Below, in pieces: positions 1-14,700 of a DNA stretch of 64,000 nt. Within the stretch, counting starts at the first letter, position 1; each line of letters begins with the position of its first letter. The translations under genes were made by a program, and so were the position numbers. This DNA is from Hemibagrus wyckioides (taxonomy: Eukaryota; Chordata; Actinopteri; Siluriformes; Bagridae), in the NCBI RefSeq assembly GCF_019097595.1, contig NC_080712.1, forward strand, positions 18,562,146-18,626,145, read 5' to 3'. Under the pieces are notes generated by a model. The model had not been told where the DNA came from and ran no database searches. It was given only the letters and a program-made list of their open reading frames with translations.

Positions 1-3000
1 TTCCCTTTGCACACCCTGCTGTGATTATCAGCTTTTTTTGCCATAATGAGGCCGCCCAGATTTTGGCGCGCCAGTCATGGACGATGGCCAACATGGGGTG
101 ATGTGCTCTGACAGTTCAGAAAACAGACATGACTTCAAAGCAGAAAGGGGTTGGCAAATTTTCCATAAAATGGAACGAGGAACAAAGAAAGTGAAAGTGG
201 AGAGAGAAAGGGGAATGTCTGACAAATTAATTTGAAGAAGGAGCCAAGGGGTTGGGCCCAGTCCTTTCCTCCCTGCCCCCACTATTCACATGGTGTTGAT
301 GTGTGCCCTTTTCACCTTTTAAATCCTTTACGGGACTGGAGTTCTCTTTCTTTCCCACTGCAGAAGGAGATTAATTTGAAGCACGCCTTCAAGCTTCACC
401 TCTAAGTGATTGGGCGAGAGTGGAGGGAATCAGTGCTTCCGAGAACAGGGACAAGACTTGGCTGTGTGAGCTTCTCATAAGCATCTTAATAGCATATATG
501 ATATGGTGTCCACCGCTGGGCTAATGAGCCATGACTTGCACCTTTTACAAGGAATGGATAAGTGATTTGAACAGCGAGCAAGGAACAAAGTCATCCTAGT
601 ACCTCATTACTGACGATTCAGTTCCTCATTTCTCATTTGGGGCGGACTTGACATCCATCTCAACACCTTTGATTTGCACGTGTGATCCCTTCACCTTTGA
701 TGACAGCCAGCAAGGTTTAATTGATTCCCCTGGCTGTTCCCATCACACTCATTTTACTTTTCTACAATCTGTACTGTATATAGTAGAGACAATGGCATAG
801 AGATTAATTTCTCTTTTAGAATTATACTCCTTTTGCACCACAGGTGATAATATGCACATGTCCACAGGATGTTCAACTTTATCATATAACAGACTGATAT
901 CTAATATGCATTAACCCTCTTTCCTCTTCATGTGCAGTGAGATGCTACTGCATCGCAGTACTTGACCCAGTCATCCATTGCGTTTAAATAGTGTTCATCA
1001 TTCAAAATTAAAATCTTGTTTTAATCATGTTTTAATCATTTCTATTCTTATTTTCCAAATTATCATTCTCTTGCACTGTAATTTGAACTTTTTGTTTTTA
1101 TATCATTATAGTTGTGTTTTATCCTTTAATGATCTTTGTCTTCATTCTGAATTGTTTCTGTGTATGTAATTGTGCTATATAAAAAAAAACCTTGCCTTTC
1201 CTTACTTTAAATCAGAGTAATGATTTTATCTTTTTAAAAGCTTGGGCCTAAATGAGCAATGTGTATTTACCTTGGTGCATCCATAACCTACAACACACAC
1301 ACACTCTCATACACGTGCACCTTCTTCCCTAATCCACATACACTGACTATTTTATTAGACTAAGTAATGTTTTTCCAATTTCCAACTGTCCAATTTGTGT
1401 CAACCTGTGTTGTGTACAATCTGCTGTTGTAGTCCATCCCTCTTAATGCATCAAAGCTTAAAGAGAAGCTTTTTCTTTTAAAGCTGTTGTAAATAGTGGT
1501 TATTAAACTTATGGTGGCCTTCCGATTGGTTCAATCCATCAATCTCCTCTGACCTCTCTCATTAACAAGATGTTTCTGGCCACAGAACTGCCACTCACTG
1601 ATGTTTTTTTTCTATGGAAAATATCAGGAGATCAGTAGCCACTCTCAGATGAATGGCAGATAATGGCATTAATGAGCAGGTGTAAAGGTGTTCTTATTAA
1701 AATAGCCAGAAATTGTGTATATTTAAATACATTTGCTGAAAAGTAAGATGCAAGCTGCCATTTACAACCACAAACTGTAATTATGCTTGCTTTTAACCAG
1801 AAGCAGTTTTGAGTTTTCTTTTAATTACCTTTAAATATCAGATTTTTCTGATGGAAACTATAGATTTATGTAGTGTGATTAATAATAATCAAATTAATCC
1901 TGATAAACGGTATCTAATGTGACAGTATTATGAAGTGGTACTGCATATGATGCTTGTTATTTTTAAATACTGAAAGGTAATCACTACTGTAATATGTTTT
2001 TTTTTCATATTTTTCATATTTTTTTTTCATATAAGGTCATTATATTAACTCAAAGAAATATAAATTCTGTAATTAATCAAAAGGGTCACCAGAGTTTATT
2101 TAAGAGCTACGTCCTGACTAGGTGTTGCATTTATTCATGTAGCCTTCTTTCGTGGCCAGTGGAGGGCACTGAACTTGTCTTTTTTTTTTTTTGCACCATT
2201 AGCTCAAGATATAGAAATTCTCAGCTCCTTTTGACGTTGCTATTTAATAGGACAACTAGCATAGTGACAGAATGGCTCATTGAAGAGGAGAAAAGTATCA
2301 TGCAAGGCTGTTCTTGCTCATGCTGCTCTGTGGAACGATGGAAACTTGCCATTTGGGGTGTTTCATGGTAAGCAGGTTTCACTGGGTCTGGACAGAGGGT
2401 GTGTCCATCTGGCCTGCCATATGACAGGAAAAGAATGTCACGTTTTCCACTCTTTGTCAGTGCTGAGAATATTTTATGCTTTAGTGACACATTCAGCAAG
2501 GATTTTAAAAAAGCTAGAATAAGCTAAATAATTTTATCTAATACTACTGTGTAGATGTGTTATAGCACTAATTGTTAAGATTGAGGTCTGTCATCAGCTT
2601 ACATTAGTGTTCTGTGTCTGACATTGACATTTTTTTAGTCTTTAAGATAAAAAGGAAGCAGACTGAAATGATCTTAATGTGAACAAGAGTATCGTTACAC
2701 TCTTTATGTGGATTAGAGGATTCAGTTCCTGTTCCAATGACTTGTGCACATGCTAATGAAGTAATGGTTTTATATTCTGGACCAAGCATGGATTGCACTG
2801 GCTGTTGGAACCACTTCATGGGCCAAATGACAGCTCATAATATGAAAAGTTTGGCCAGATTCTCGTGACAGAGTCCCAAAAGCAAAGCCAATTGTGGTTA
2901 AAGCACAGTGGGATCATTTTAACAGATATCTGAAATGCTCAGTCAACTTCTTTAGCTGATGTGTTACATTTGATCTAGCACTAACCAATGTCATGCTATT

Positions 3001-3563
3001 GTAATGGCATATAGGTATGTTTCCCAGACCTACCACTGCACATAATATGCTCTAATTGTTAACTATTAATCAGTTGATGAGTTCATTTGAGTATGTTGGA
3101 GCACTATGAATTTATCAGACATGTTTCTATATAATGTTATCCATTGCCTTTCCATATCAAACACAAAGAAACATTTAGTTGTTTTTGGCTTTGGAGGTAT
3201 TTCTACAGTATATTTAACATTGTACAATGGTTCAAAAAGATCTCTAAACAAAGTAAGGTTTACTCTTGTTCCTTCTCCATACTGGAACAGGCTAACTGTA
3301 GGCTCCCTCAAACATAATGAAAATATTGAAGCAATCATATTCAGTTAATCAGTAACAGCAGTTTTTCCAGCAGTGTGCTGCAAACTACCAGAGCGAAACA
3401 TATGAACATCTCAAGATCACAAGAGAACATACTGTCTAAAGATTCCTGCAGCATGAACATTTCTTCCCGTGTCTTCACCTCATCGCTTGACATACACACT
3501 GCTCATACTACAATGATGTTTACAAATGAATCCATTAATTACCAAACTGTGGATTGCCAAACA

Positions 3564-3790
3564 CTCACCGGCCAGTATAATAGGAACACTTGTGTCTGTG
3601 TCTGCTCCTTTATGCAGCTATGCATGGTTGGTACAAGAATCTATAGACTGTATAGAATGTGTGTGAAAATCTCAGAAGATCAGCAACTTCTAAAATATTC
3701 AAACCTGCATGTCTGGCACCAACAACAAAGTCGCTGAGATCACATCTTTCCCTGTTCTGATATTTGATGTGAACATTAACATGAAATGAA
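3564..3790. mobile_element. rearranged Tc1-like fragment
   Basis: It begins with a terminal repeat (CACTCACCGGCCAG, then AGGAACACTTGTG). After about 60 bp it switches to inverted internal sequence ending GATGTGAACATTAAC. It is the same family as 52485-53168. No second terminal repeat was seen. Confidence 0.6.
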
Positions 3791-6700
3791 ACATGAAGTT
3801 GACTGTAGCTTTTTTCTTTTTTTACTTTACGTTCTTGGGTGTGAAATATCAGATACAGAATTTGTGCTGTGCTTTGTTTATTATTATTTTAGCCCTTGAA
3901 GTCCCCAGATGATTATTTGTATATATATATATACATTATAGGAACTAGCTTTAACTAGTAGTGCTGTTTGTGAATCAGTCAGCCAGATCCTCATTAGTTA
4001 TTTATACAGCTTTCTATTTTTGGCATGCTCACCTATTCATCTCTTCTTATTTTTATGAGGTATGAAAAACCATGAAACCATAGCAACTGTATAGGCTGCA
4101 TGTTCCAATACCTCAGTCTGTAGATATTTACACTGCAGTGTTTTCCAGCAGGAGCGTGAAGAGTACACTCTGAACCAAAACATTTCCCCTGCACTGCCCT
4201 GCCCTAATGGAAATGTAAACCTTTGAGTAAGGGCAGTTAGCCTCTGTCTTCCCTTTTAAGGGGTTCCTCCAGGGCCCTGTGAAAGTCTCCGGGTTTATTG
4301 GAGCCCGATTTCACGGAACATAAATATGTATGTGTATGTGTGTGGTGTGTTACAATGTGCTCCAGTAGACTAATTGAAAAGAGGCTACAGTCAAAATGTC
4401 GTGCTCTTTAATGAGGAGTAAAGTCGCTATAAGGGATTTAATGGATTAAATACATTGTCTGAAGTGTTTTACATGCTGATAGCATTCACTCAAATAGATG
4501 TCATGTGGGGGGAAAAAAATCTCTGTGACTGTCCTGGACTCAATTAGGAAAATATCTTGGCAAGAATAGACTCTTCTGTGTCTGTTAATTATTTGGCAAA
4601 TGCTTAGTCTGTACAAGGGGTAGGTTATAAATGAACAGGAAGGATATTACTAAATTGATGGAATAAGAGACAAAACCATGATTATGGCAGAGTTGATATA
4701 GCTTATGGAAACAATCACTGAGCAGGCTGACACTGAAGCAAAAATATGAGTTCCACCACTGCCGATAACAAAATTATTGCTATAATTGGGCTGTTTTATT
4801 GATAGTTTGGGGACTGGGACTTTTGCATATATTAAATTATTTACGTAATTATATTGCAGGCCAAACAGATAGGCTGAAGTGTATTTTTCATTCTAACAGC
4901 TACTCATAGGTTCTTATGTATTATAAACAATGATTTCTAGCTAACATTAGCAGTATGACTATTATAGTGAGTGCTATTTGTTTTCTCTAGCCATTTTCAC
5001 TACACACAAGTAACAAGCTACATAACCAATGTTCTTTTAGCTTGACAAAATAATAACAATAGATGTATGCTGTTTTTTTTATTATATGTATTATATATTA
5101 TAAGAAGTATTTTAAATGAAGCTTACAACACTGCCGTGTGAATAAACTTTTGATTCACTCACTCAGATGCACAACTAGCTAATTCTACAAACGGAATCTA
5201 TGAAAACCTTGCTAACTTACCTGATTTAGAAATAGGTGTGTATATGCCTACATTTAACAAACTTATGACTGCTTTCCTCATCCCTTTGTTATTCACAGTG
5301 TAGAAGTATATGTCTCTTCAAATTTCTTTGGAAACGTTTTTTAGGAGCTTTGAATGGAATCAAGAAACATCAGAATTAAAAAGATTTTCAACAGAATAGC
5401 ATTGTAGTGTGTTATTTTTATCTTAATACTTCCATATGAATCATTTAATTTAGCTACATCTCTGCTTCTTAAACTCCAAGAGTGCACCTTGATGAATAGT
5501 GTGGTATTTGTTTAAAAGATTGCTTAAAAGTTATTTGAGTTTGCTTTCATCGTTTTTGCTAATACATGATCCTGCATTGTGCTCAGATGGCCCTGACTGA
5601 AACGGAAATTTTTTTGCTGGCTCCTCATGGTTGATGGCTGTAGCTTCACCAGAACATCTGGTTTTCATGGAGTGCACCATGGAGCGCAGCAAAGAGAAGA
5701 GAGTATGTGATTCTGGTGTGTTTGTACTTTCAGCATCATCCACTTTCACTCATGCTCTCAAATCTAGGTACAAAGCTTAAACTGATCATTGACTAACCAC
5801 TAGCGATCCATTTTATAGTATCCTAGTGGTTCAGTCATGTGATTTCTCTGTTGCGGTTGCCATATTTGAGAACAAATTTCTGGCTTGTAAATATAGCAAG
5901 AGGTGAAAGATGGCTAAAATGAATCACATTACATGAAATCACATAAATGGTAATACTCAAGGTAATATCAATATTAAATATTATCTGAGTGACTTTGACA
6001 GTGGTATGTTGTTGTTGCCAAACAGGCTGTTGAGTATTACTTCTCCACGGAAGACTGAAAAAACTCCAAGTGATCTTCATCTGTCTATTTTTCTGGACTG
6101 GTGCTTACTGCAGTCTCACATTCATGTTCTTGCCTGACAGGAGTGAATATCTTCTGCTTGTGTTCTTTATAAAGTGGACAGTTGCATACAGAAATAATAA
6201 TTCTGATGCAGTCAGTCCCCTATGTGTCAGTCAAAGCAGAGTGGATGTAGAGTCATGACTTGGGCTTTCATGGCTGCTTCTGGATCAGGCTCACTAATCT
6301 TTATTAATGATGTGACTCATGATGGTAGCAGGAGAATGAATTCAAATGTCTACAGAAACATTCTGTCTGCCAATTTATAGAAAAATGGATCCAACAAAGG
6401 ACTTCATCAAACCATGATATTTACATTTTCAGTGTTTCACAGACTCGCTTACCCAGTTTTAATGTCTTTATAAATAATTACATACATTAGGATACAAGTC
6501 TACTAGGCCACAGACTAAGAGTCTAATGAACCTGTTGAGGAGTTTAGTATAAAAAACATATGGCCAACAAATATTTAATAACAATAGCTAATTTAAGCAC
6601 TTCATGGTCTTTAGTCATGGTTTAAGTAATTGACTCAACTGTTCAGATAACATGGGGAAGTTTAAGAAGTTTGTTGCATGCCATCCTTGTATCCTGAAAG

Positions 6701-7346
6701 ATGTTCAAGTAATGATCGATTAGAGAAAGTGTGGTGCAGTGTGTGGTGTAAAAGGTTATGAATTATTACTTAAACATGCACATCACTGTGACTTTTTGTT
6801 TTGTGTTTCTGATATGCCATGAACTTAGCTTCTGATGAACTTAGCTTCTGAAATATGCCGAATATTTGTTGAGACTGAAAATGTCTTTCAAAACAGGAAA
6901 CATTAAGCATCCCACGTAGATGCTATAAGTTCAAAGAGGATCTATAAAGCTGGTGTCACACTCTAATCCATATATGTAAACAGAAATCTAACAACCAGTT
7001 TTATTTTTATGAGTTTCATTTGCAAGTATAATGAGCCGTTGCCAGTGTTTGAATTCTTTTGCCATGTTGAATACATCACATTGATTTTGTTTAATTATTT
7101 TACTTGAAACATTAATGTTGGTCTTTTCAATAAATTCCTCATGATCAGTCATCAATCAGAAAATCAATCATGATCAAGTGTTTTTATTCCCAGGAGAAAC
7201 AAATGGGCAGCAGATGAATCAATTTAATAACAATTATTATTATAACATCTGTTTTTGCTATCATATAATAAGAACTATGTAGTACTATTCATTCTAAGCT
7301 AAAGCAGGTCTGTCTGAGAAGTATGCAATGATTATCATAGAGAACA

Positions 7347-7470
<124 letters not shown>

Positions 7471-7949
7471 TACTCTGGTTCCTCTAGATCATATTAGAGC
7501 CTTTGTGTGTGGCACTTATCCTACAATGAAATTCCAGATCTTGCTCTATTCATAAACACACCTGCATAGTCTAACATTACACACTTAATCATGTCATGAA
7601 TCCCAAGAATGAACTCCCAGTCCTCTTCTCTATTTTAACCCTACCTTTCATAATTTAATTTCCTGTCCTGCTCTTTAAGGCTTGACTCCTTTATGCAAAG
7701 TTTCTTTGTCATATCTGTTATGAAAATGTGAAAGAAATAAAAATTATTTAAATATTTTAATATTGTTGTAAATCATTTATAAGAACTCCAGCAAACCTCC
7801 CACACTCTCTGTATCTATCATAGACATTTTTGTACATTTTCTCATGATGTCACTGTATTTTTATCTATGAGTGTTGGTTCTGAGTTGCTGGATCTCAGAA
7901 TAAAAGTCTGTGACACTGGGACAATCTACTACACAAAGTAACAGAAAAT

Positions 7950-8080
7950 GTCAAGCCAAGTCAAGAGGCTTTTATTGTCATTTCAACCATATATAGCTAA
8001 TGCAATACATTAAGTTACTCTAGGACCCTGGTGCTACATAAAACAACACAGAACTACAAAACAACCCAGAGCTAAGGGCA
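7950..8080. repeat. dispersed repeat tail
   Basis: CAAGCCAAGTCAAGAGGCTT, then ATTGTCATTTCAACCATATA and GGACCCTGGTGCTACAT, is a familiar fish repeat end. The class is not determined. Confidence 0.45.
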
Positions 8081-9186
8081 GAAAGTAAGTTTTCTTATCT
8101 AGATAAAATGGTGAGTTCTACCCCTAAAACATCAATAAGACTTCTGTTAGAATGCTAATGATCTATATGAATATAGCACTGTACTGCAATCCACACACTT
8201 AAAAAAAGAAAGAAATTATTTGACTGGATATCACAGCAGCACATCTTCACACACTTTATGATAATGTATTCATTCTAACCCAAACAACTATATCAACAAT
8301 GGTTAACCAAAATTGGCCCACATCTTAAAAGTCCTTAAATGCACTATTGTCCCTATTTATCAGTACACTATTTACCACATTTGACACACCAGAAACTCCC
8401 CATTTCCTGTTCAACATAATAGGGTCTGTCTTTTTAGTACAAAGCCACCCAGAAGTGCAGCCCAGTGATCATTTGCAATCACTTTTCAACCCACAGTAAA
8501 TTAATCAGAGCAAGGAATTGCACTTGCAATATCTGTATAGACCAAAACACTGATTGTATGCTACAAAAAAAATTGATACCACTAGGATCTTGATCACTTT
8601 CCAAACGAATCCTTATGAAGTGAAATATCTCTGGACCAGAATCGTCCCAGACGCAGTGTTGGAATGACTGCTGTTTTGGGTTTAAAGGGTGTCATCCCTT
8701 GTCCATTTCATCATTTCTCTCACTTACCAGATGTGCTAGGCCATGACTCCAGCATCTCCTCACATGTCTGCCAAATTGCTCTTGTTACAGATGAAAACAG
8801 TTTCCTGTACCACAATGTCCAATTTTAATTTTGATATATGGTGTACTCTTCGAACCCTTCTTTATTATTTTGATTGTTTTTAGAGTGTTGTATCCAAATA
8901 AGACAAAGTACTATTAATTTCTTAGCCAATAAAAGCACTGCGAACTGCAGCACCAGGCAAACACAACATGGGTTGATCCATGACATGCCCCAGACATTTG
9001 TAGACGTACTGACTGTTTTTGTTTGTTAGTTTGTTTTTCCAGAGAATTCATGTAACTAATGTTTTATTTTTTGTATTTTCAGAATTGTCATTTCCTGAAT
9101 TGATCTGTTTTTATTTAAGAGATTGGCAGAAGATATTTTGGTGGCAGAATGCCCTGGAGAACTACACACATAGAGTACATACATAA

Positions 9187-9220
9187 ACACACACACACAA
9201 ACACACACACACACACACAC
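9187..9220. repeat. (AC)n microsatellite
   Basis: An AC dinucleotide run with one interruption. Confidence 0.9.
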
Positions 9221-9810
9221 ATCATAGGAAAATGATTTACTGTAGTTATACAGATGATTGGAGGAAGGAAACTTGGCTCAAACTTAATCAGAGTAAAATC
9301 CACAGCCAGGTGGAATCACAGTGCTGAGATGCAGGATCATAGCACAGATGGCACAAATTAGCTTTGGTCATTATCTACAAAGTATCCACCCACTGTCCTC
9401 CTGTCTCCAACCTGCTCCCCCCACCCCATCCCCCACTCATATAACTGGCACCCAGTCTTGGGGAATTTTAATTGACAGCTACAAACAATTTCATATAATT
9501 TAGAAAGAATTTCCATATAATTTAAAAATTCTCGAATAATCACTGTATGTGTGTTCTGTGTTCTATTAAAAATAATTCTTGCCAGAAGTGCAGTGTTATT
9601 CATCAGTGTGGAAAGTTTATAAACGCAGTCATTATTATTTTTTGTTTAGTTTAGTTTTGTTTTTCTTTTTATTATTTTAATGACAGCTTTTTATTCATGC
9701 ATTTCAGACGAAACACTTTAGGACACTATGCTGTTTACATTATTCTGTTTCATCACAGAAACAATTACAAAACCGACAGTTGCTTTATTTACCATTTATT
9801 ATTACTATTG

Positions 9811-9840
9811 TTAGTAGTAGTAGTAGTTGTAGTAGTAATA
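9811..9840. repeat. (TAG)n short repeat
   Basis: TAG triplets with minor interruptions. Confidence 0.8.
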
Positions 9841-10490
9841 GTATTGCTTTGTTGATGTTGTTAACACATTTACATTAATATTAATAACTATATTTTAATA
9901 TTTTTTTTCTTTCTCTCTCTTCAAACACATACTACTCTACTAACCTACTACAAGACACTTACAGCCCCTTGATAACAATTAAGCTATTGTATTCAATAAA
10001 TTGTAATGTGTGGTGTGAACCTTCTCAATTCAGAGAAAATATAAACATTAGCAGGATGACACTATTGTGAAATCTGTTTGACATTAACATGAAGCAGCCT
10101 CAATGGATATAATGCCCAGGATGGCAAACTCTGAGATGATTGTCTTTCAGCCCGTAACCTGACAAGAACTTGTAAGGTTTTTTTCCTAAATTTATTTTAT
10201 TCCAATTTCATTTAGTATATACTACAGTTAAAAAAATGTGTGAATGAGTTTATGGCTTGTTCTCCCTGACAATGGCTAAACCAAATGTGTAATGCTTAGC
10301 TTGCTGTAGGTATTATTTTTCAAAGCCACTATACTCCTGACTTTTTGACTGTGATATCATGATGGGAACTATCGTGGTTCAACACTGGACAAGATGCAAA
10401 ATACATAATTGAATAACAGCAACAGAAATTGGTCTCTTGTATAAAATAAGCAATTATAATTGGATAAACCAACAAAATCATATTCAGTTG

Positions 10491-10740
10491 TAATTTTTAA
10501 TACCTGTGGCCAAATTCTTTGCTGTCAATAACTGCTTGAAGTCTGGACCTAATAGACATCACCAGATGCTGGGTTTCTTCTCTAGTAATACTCTGCCAGG
10601 CCTTTACTCAAGCTGTCTTCTGGACAATTTGCCTTAAAATACATCTTGCATTGCTTTCGAAATATGCTTCAGATCATTGTTCATCTGCAGAGTGACGCGC
10701 CATCCATTAAGTTTTGAAGCATTTGGCACCAACGAAACAA
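10491..10740 (-). mobile_element. Tc1-like remnant upstream of golga7b
   Basis: The plus strand contains CTGCCAGGCCTTTACT and CATTGTTCATCTGCAG, phrases of the inverted transposase region of a widespread fish Tc1-like family. No ends are visible. It sits about 0.7 kb before the golga7b start. Confidence 0.5.
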
Positions 10741-11299
10741 CTGAGCAGCCAAATATTCTTAAAAAGTGGGGTTCACGTATAAAAAAGTGCTGAAATACCA
10801 ACAACATTCGCCCATATTGGATACAATCACTTTATAGCTAAAAGTCTGCACTTTGAGGTCATATTCATTATTTCGATTCAAGTCCATAATACTGTTGTAG
10901 ACAACTGAAACAGGAAATGTTTTGTCAATGTCTATAGACCTAATTTTATGTATTGATGGTGCTAAAAACATGAAAGTATGCTATCTGAGTTATATGTAGA
11001 AAGCTAAACAGCTTGGGAGCACATGCAACTATGTGGTAATATTATTCATCATAACAGTGACAGGAGATCACCTGCAGTTCATTATTTCTTACACACCACT
11101 GTAAAAAAAAAACAGTATTCAGTGATTCAGCAGGACATAAACAATTATTATATACATTAAGTCAGTACTATACGTGCTAATTAAATATGCGCATTGCAAA
11201 AGAAAATTATTATGTGGATATACGCTATATGTAGCCCTTTGTCTTTTTTTTCTTTTTTTTAATCAATTTTCGTTGAATCGTTGTTCTTACCTTTCCTTT

Positions 11300-11430
11300 T
11301 CTAGCACTACACGCGCGCGCACGCACACGGTTTGGATTTTAACCCTGCGCGCGCGCGCCTGACTCAATCCTCCTCAGCTTATCCTCACGCGAGTCGAGCA
11401 GCTCTGACTCTGACTCCGGCTCATGGCAAC
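11300..11430 (+). promoter_or_regulatory. golga7b: golga7b promoter and 5' UTR region, CpG-containing
   Basis: This is a local rise in CpG within AT-rich DNA immediately before the first coding exon. It contains two alternating purine-pyrimidine CG/CA runs (11310-11329 and 11346-11358) and a perfect AP-1-type TGACTCA at 11360-11366. No clear TATA box was seen. The transcription start cannot be fixed from the sequence. The CpG content and the position support a promoter; the factor site is only a motif match. Confidence 0.5.
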
Positions 11431-11442
11431 ATGGCGACAGAG
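11431..11442 (+). CDS. golga7b: golga7b coding exon 1
   Basis: Twelve coding bases give MATE, followed by donor GTAAGA. The exon ends on a whole codon. An earlier ATG at 11423 is in another frame and has a poor context (C at -3), so the ATG at 11431 is preferred. Confidence 0.9.
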
Positions 11443-11703
11443 GTAAGATGCCGTTTATCACACACACGCGACACCTGTATGCGTCGGCATCGGTTCTTTT
11501 AGTATTTGTATGGCAGGGGGAAACCTTAACGGTAGAGAACGGTAGAGGAGAAACGTTTTGTGTTTATTGTTTTTCTGTGAAGTTGAACGAGGAAGCTATT
11601 TATAAAGCGGAATGTTCCAGGTACGTTCTGTAATGTATTATAACTAGCACTGTGATTTAAGGCTACGGCAGGTGCAGCTTACACACACACACACACACAC
11701 ACA

Positions 11704-11774
<71 letters not shown>

Positions 11775-14700
11775 GTGTGCGAATAGAGTTCTCGTGTGTG
11801 TTTATGTGTTAATGGAGGAACTCTTCTGATGAACTGTCAGCACTGCGGACAGCGGTTTTCAATGCATGTGTCTTTAGTTTCTTCTACAGTTCTACAGTAA
11901 GATCCAAACAGAGATAGAATTTCTAGTCATTTGTAAAAAGAAAAATGACCGAGAGGTTAAACTCATGCTGTCAAACTACAGTCCAGCTTTCAGACAGAGC
12001 GCACCTGTTATTGTTTTGACTTTAATCACATGACCGGAAGCTCCATTGGGAGTCCTGTCTGAAGCACTGATGGTGATGTCATGATCCTGGGGTTTAATAA
12101 ACTACGAGTAACAGGTTCTAAAATGTAAACAGGATGTAAACAAGTTATTAATAACCTGTAAAAGATCAATACAGAAAATATGTAAATAAGCAACCATTTA
12201 TTCACCTGTATGGGAATTTCAATTCCATTCATCTAAATCTTACCCCTGCTATCTAAATGTTCCTGAATAGTTGCTGTTATTAAGTGTTTATGTTTGGGCA
12301 TGTGTATGGATTTGATAGTATAACCCATCACGCTGGTCTCTGATACTTAAATCCCGATTACAAAGTATTATAAAGTTGTCTTTAGTGTTTTAAGGTTCTG
12401 TATTGATGAAGAGCTGTTTTTATCTATGGTGCATAAAAGTTCTCAGGAGTTCTTCTGCTCCAACCTTGGCAAACCTTGTACTCCTGCAGCTCGCTTGTGC
12501 ACAAGAGATTTGTTATGTTGGAACAGTTTTGGGCTCCCGTTCCAGTGAAAGGAGATCTACTACAGCAAATTCACATTTTATACAGTTGTGTGCTTTTAAA
12601 ATTTTTGGCAAATGTTTATGGAAGGCTTACATAGGGGTGTGATGATCAGGTGTCCACAAGCTTTTGGTCATGTCAGCTTAAGATAGATGGTTAATTATAC
12701 ATCCACAAACTTGTTTTTATGTTCATTTGATTATTTATTTATTCATACATTCATCTTCTGTACCCAATTTATCCTTTTTCAGTGTAACACTGGACCCAAG
12801 TTCACTGGAGAGCACCATGCATACACACATTCACATGTAGTGGTAATTAAGGATTTCCAGTTAACCTACTTGCATTTTTTTGGATAATAGGATGATACTG
12901 GATAACAAGGAGGAAAGTTGAGCAAACATGGGGCGGAACTGTGAAACTCTGCACAGACAATAACCAAGGCTCAGGATCAAAGCAGTGACCCTAGAGGTGT
13001 GAAAGATGTGCAAATGAGTGTGTGCATAGTGATCTGCAGTGGACTGGCACCTCATCCAGTTCCAGACCATATTCCCAGTGTTCCAGGGATCTCCATGGAC
13101 CTCAACCTTGACCAGGATAAAGCAAATTCTGAAGATGAGCGATTGAAGATGTGTGCAATCATGCCTTCAAGATTACTCATAGCTCAAAGCAAGCAAACAT
13201 TTGTTGGAAAATGCTCAACTGCCATAAACAATATTCTCACACTTTGCCTTAAGGCTTGTTATGGTCGTGTCATCCTACATTATGTCCAACGCAGTTTTCT
13301 AGAGTATCTCACATTCTGCAATGCAGCATGTTTCTGCCATGCATATTTCAGTGCATAATTTGTATGCGCCAAATATTTCCTCCTTCAGTCCACTGGTTAA
13401 TCTTGCATTCAGTGTGAAATGTTCTAATTCTAGGTCTCTTTACTTCCTTATCATTTCAGTTATAAAATCTCTTCTTGGTAGACTACTGACTATGTTTTTG
13501 GTATTCTTGTGCGTCATGAGCTAATTAATTTTACATTATTAAATGAAAAAGTCCTAGATTTACCTCCACTTTTACAGGACAGAGTCAGAGAGCATTATAA
13601 CCAATCCATGTTATTGAATTCATTAGGCTTAAGGCTGCATTACTGTGCATGTAGGGAATTTTGCCTGCTTTGAATTAGTGTTATGAGCAATAATTGTTTG
13701 ATTAAGTTCATTGAAAGGAAATAAAAAGACTATTGAAGGCTGCCCAGTAGTTCAGTTTTAAAGAAGCAGAATGTAGTATATACACACAAACACAGAGCAA
13801 CATTTTCTAGTATTGGAAGAGATTCTTGCACTTTATGGATTGCAAAACACATGACCTGCTATTTAGACTTCAAACTGTTTCACCTTATTTTTGCCACATA
13901 ATAGAAACTATTGTTCATGCAACTTTAGGAAGCCATCCTCATTAACCTTGATGCAGGTGCACTATAGTACAGAATGGTTCCTCATGGACTCTTCTTTTTG
14001 TTCTGTCAACATGACAGTGAAAATCGCATCATAAATTTGCTCACACTGTATGAAACCTCACAACAGAGGCGCTCACACTGTGCAAACAACAAATGCCTTT
14101 AATGCCACTCATCAGCTCAATCCGAAAATGGTGAAGCACCCATTTTGTGCAATTTATTGCACTGAAACTGAAAGTCATAAAAACACACACAGCTTGAAGA
14201 TGCTATGGAACTAAAGATTGTGCATCATTTTGTGTGATGGATAGGTCAGGAGGGGGCCGGAAAAATAGTTTCTTTTCATCTACAGATGACCGGGGAATCA
14301 ACTAATCTTCATAGCAACAATATAATATCCAGCATCATTCACCCCAGTGGTCCTGTTGCATACTGCTGCTCTTGATCATCGACAGAGCTTCCCTTCTATA
14401 TTTGTAACATCCATGACCAACATCTGTGCCTTCCAGAAATTTAAGGGAACAGTACGTAGTTGGCTATTGTATCACGATTCTGAGGCTTCTGTGGATTTAA
14501 AATTACTGAGTATAAATCCTAAAGTGTGATGGTAGCAACAGTTCTTAGTAAAGAATGTAATGTTAGTGCCATTTTACCCTCAGCTGGCTTCAGCATGAAC
14601 TTACTTTGCCAAGCTGTGATTTGGTGCTGGATGCTTGGTGAATGGGTGGCCTGTAAAAACACACGAGAACATGAGCAGATTTATAGACAGTCCATTGGAA

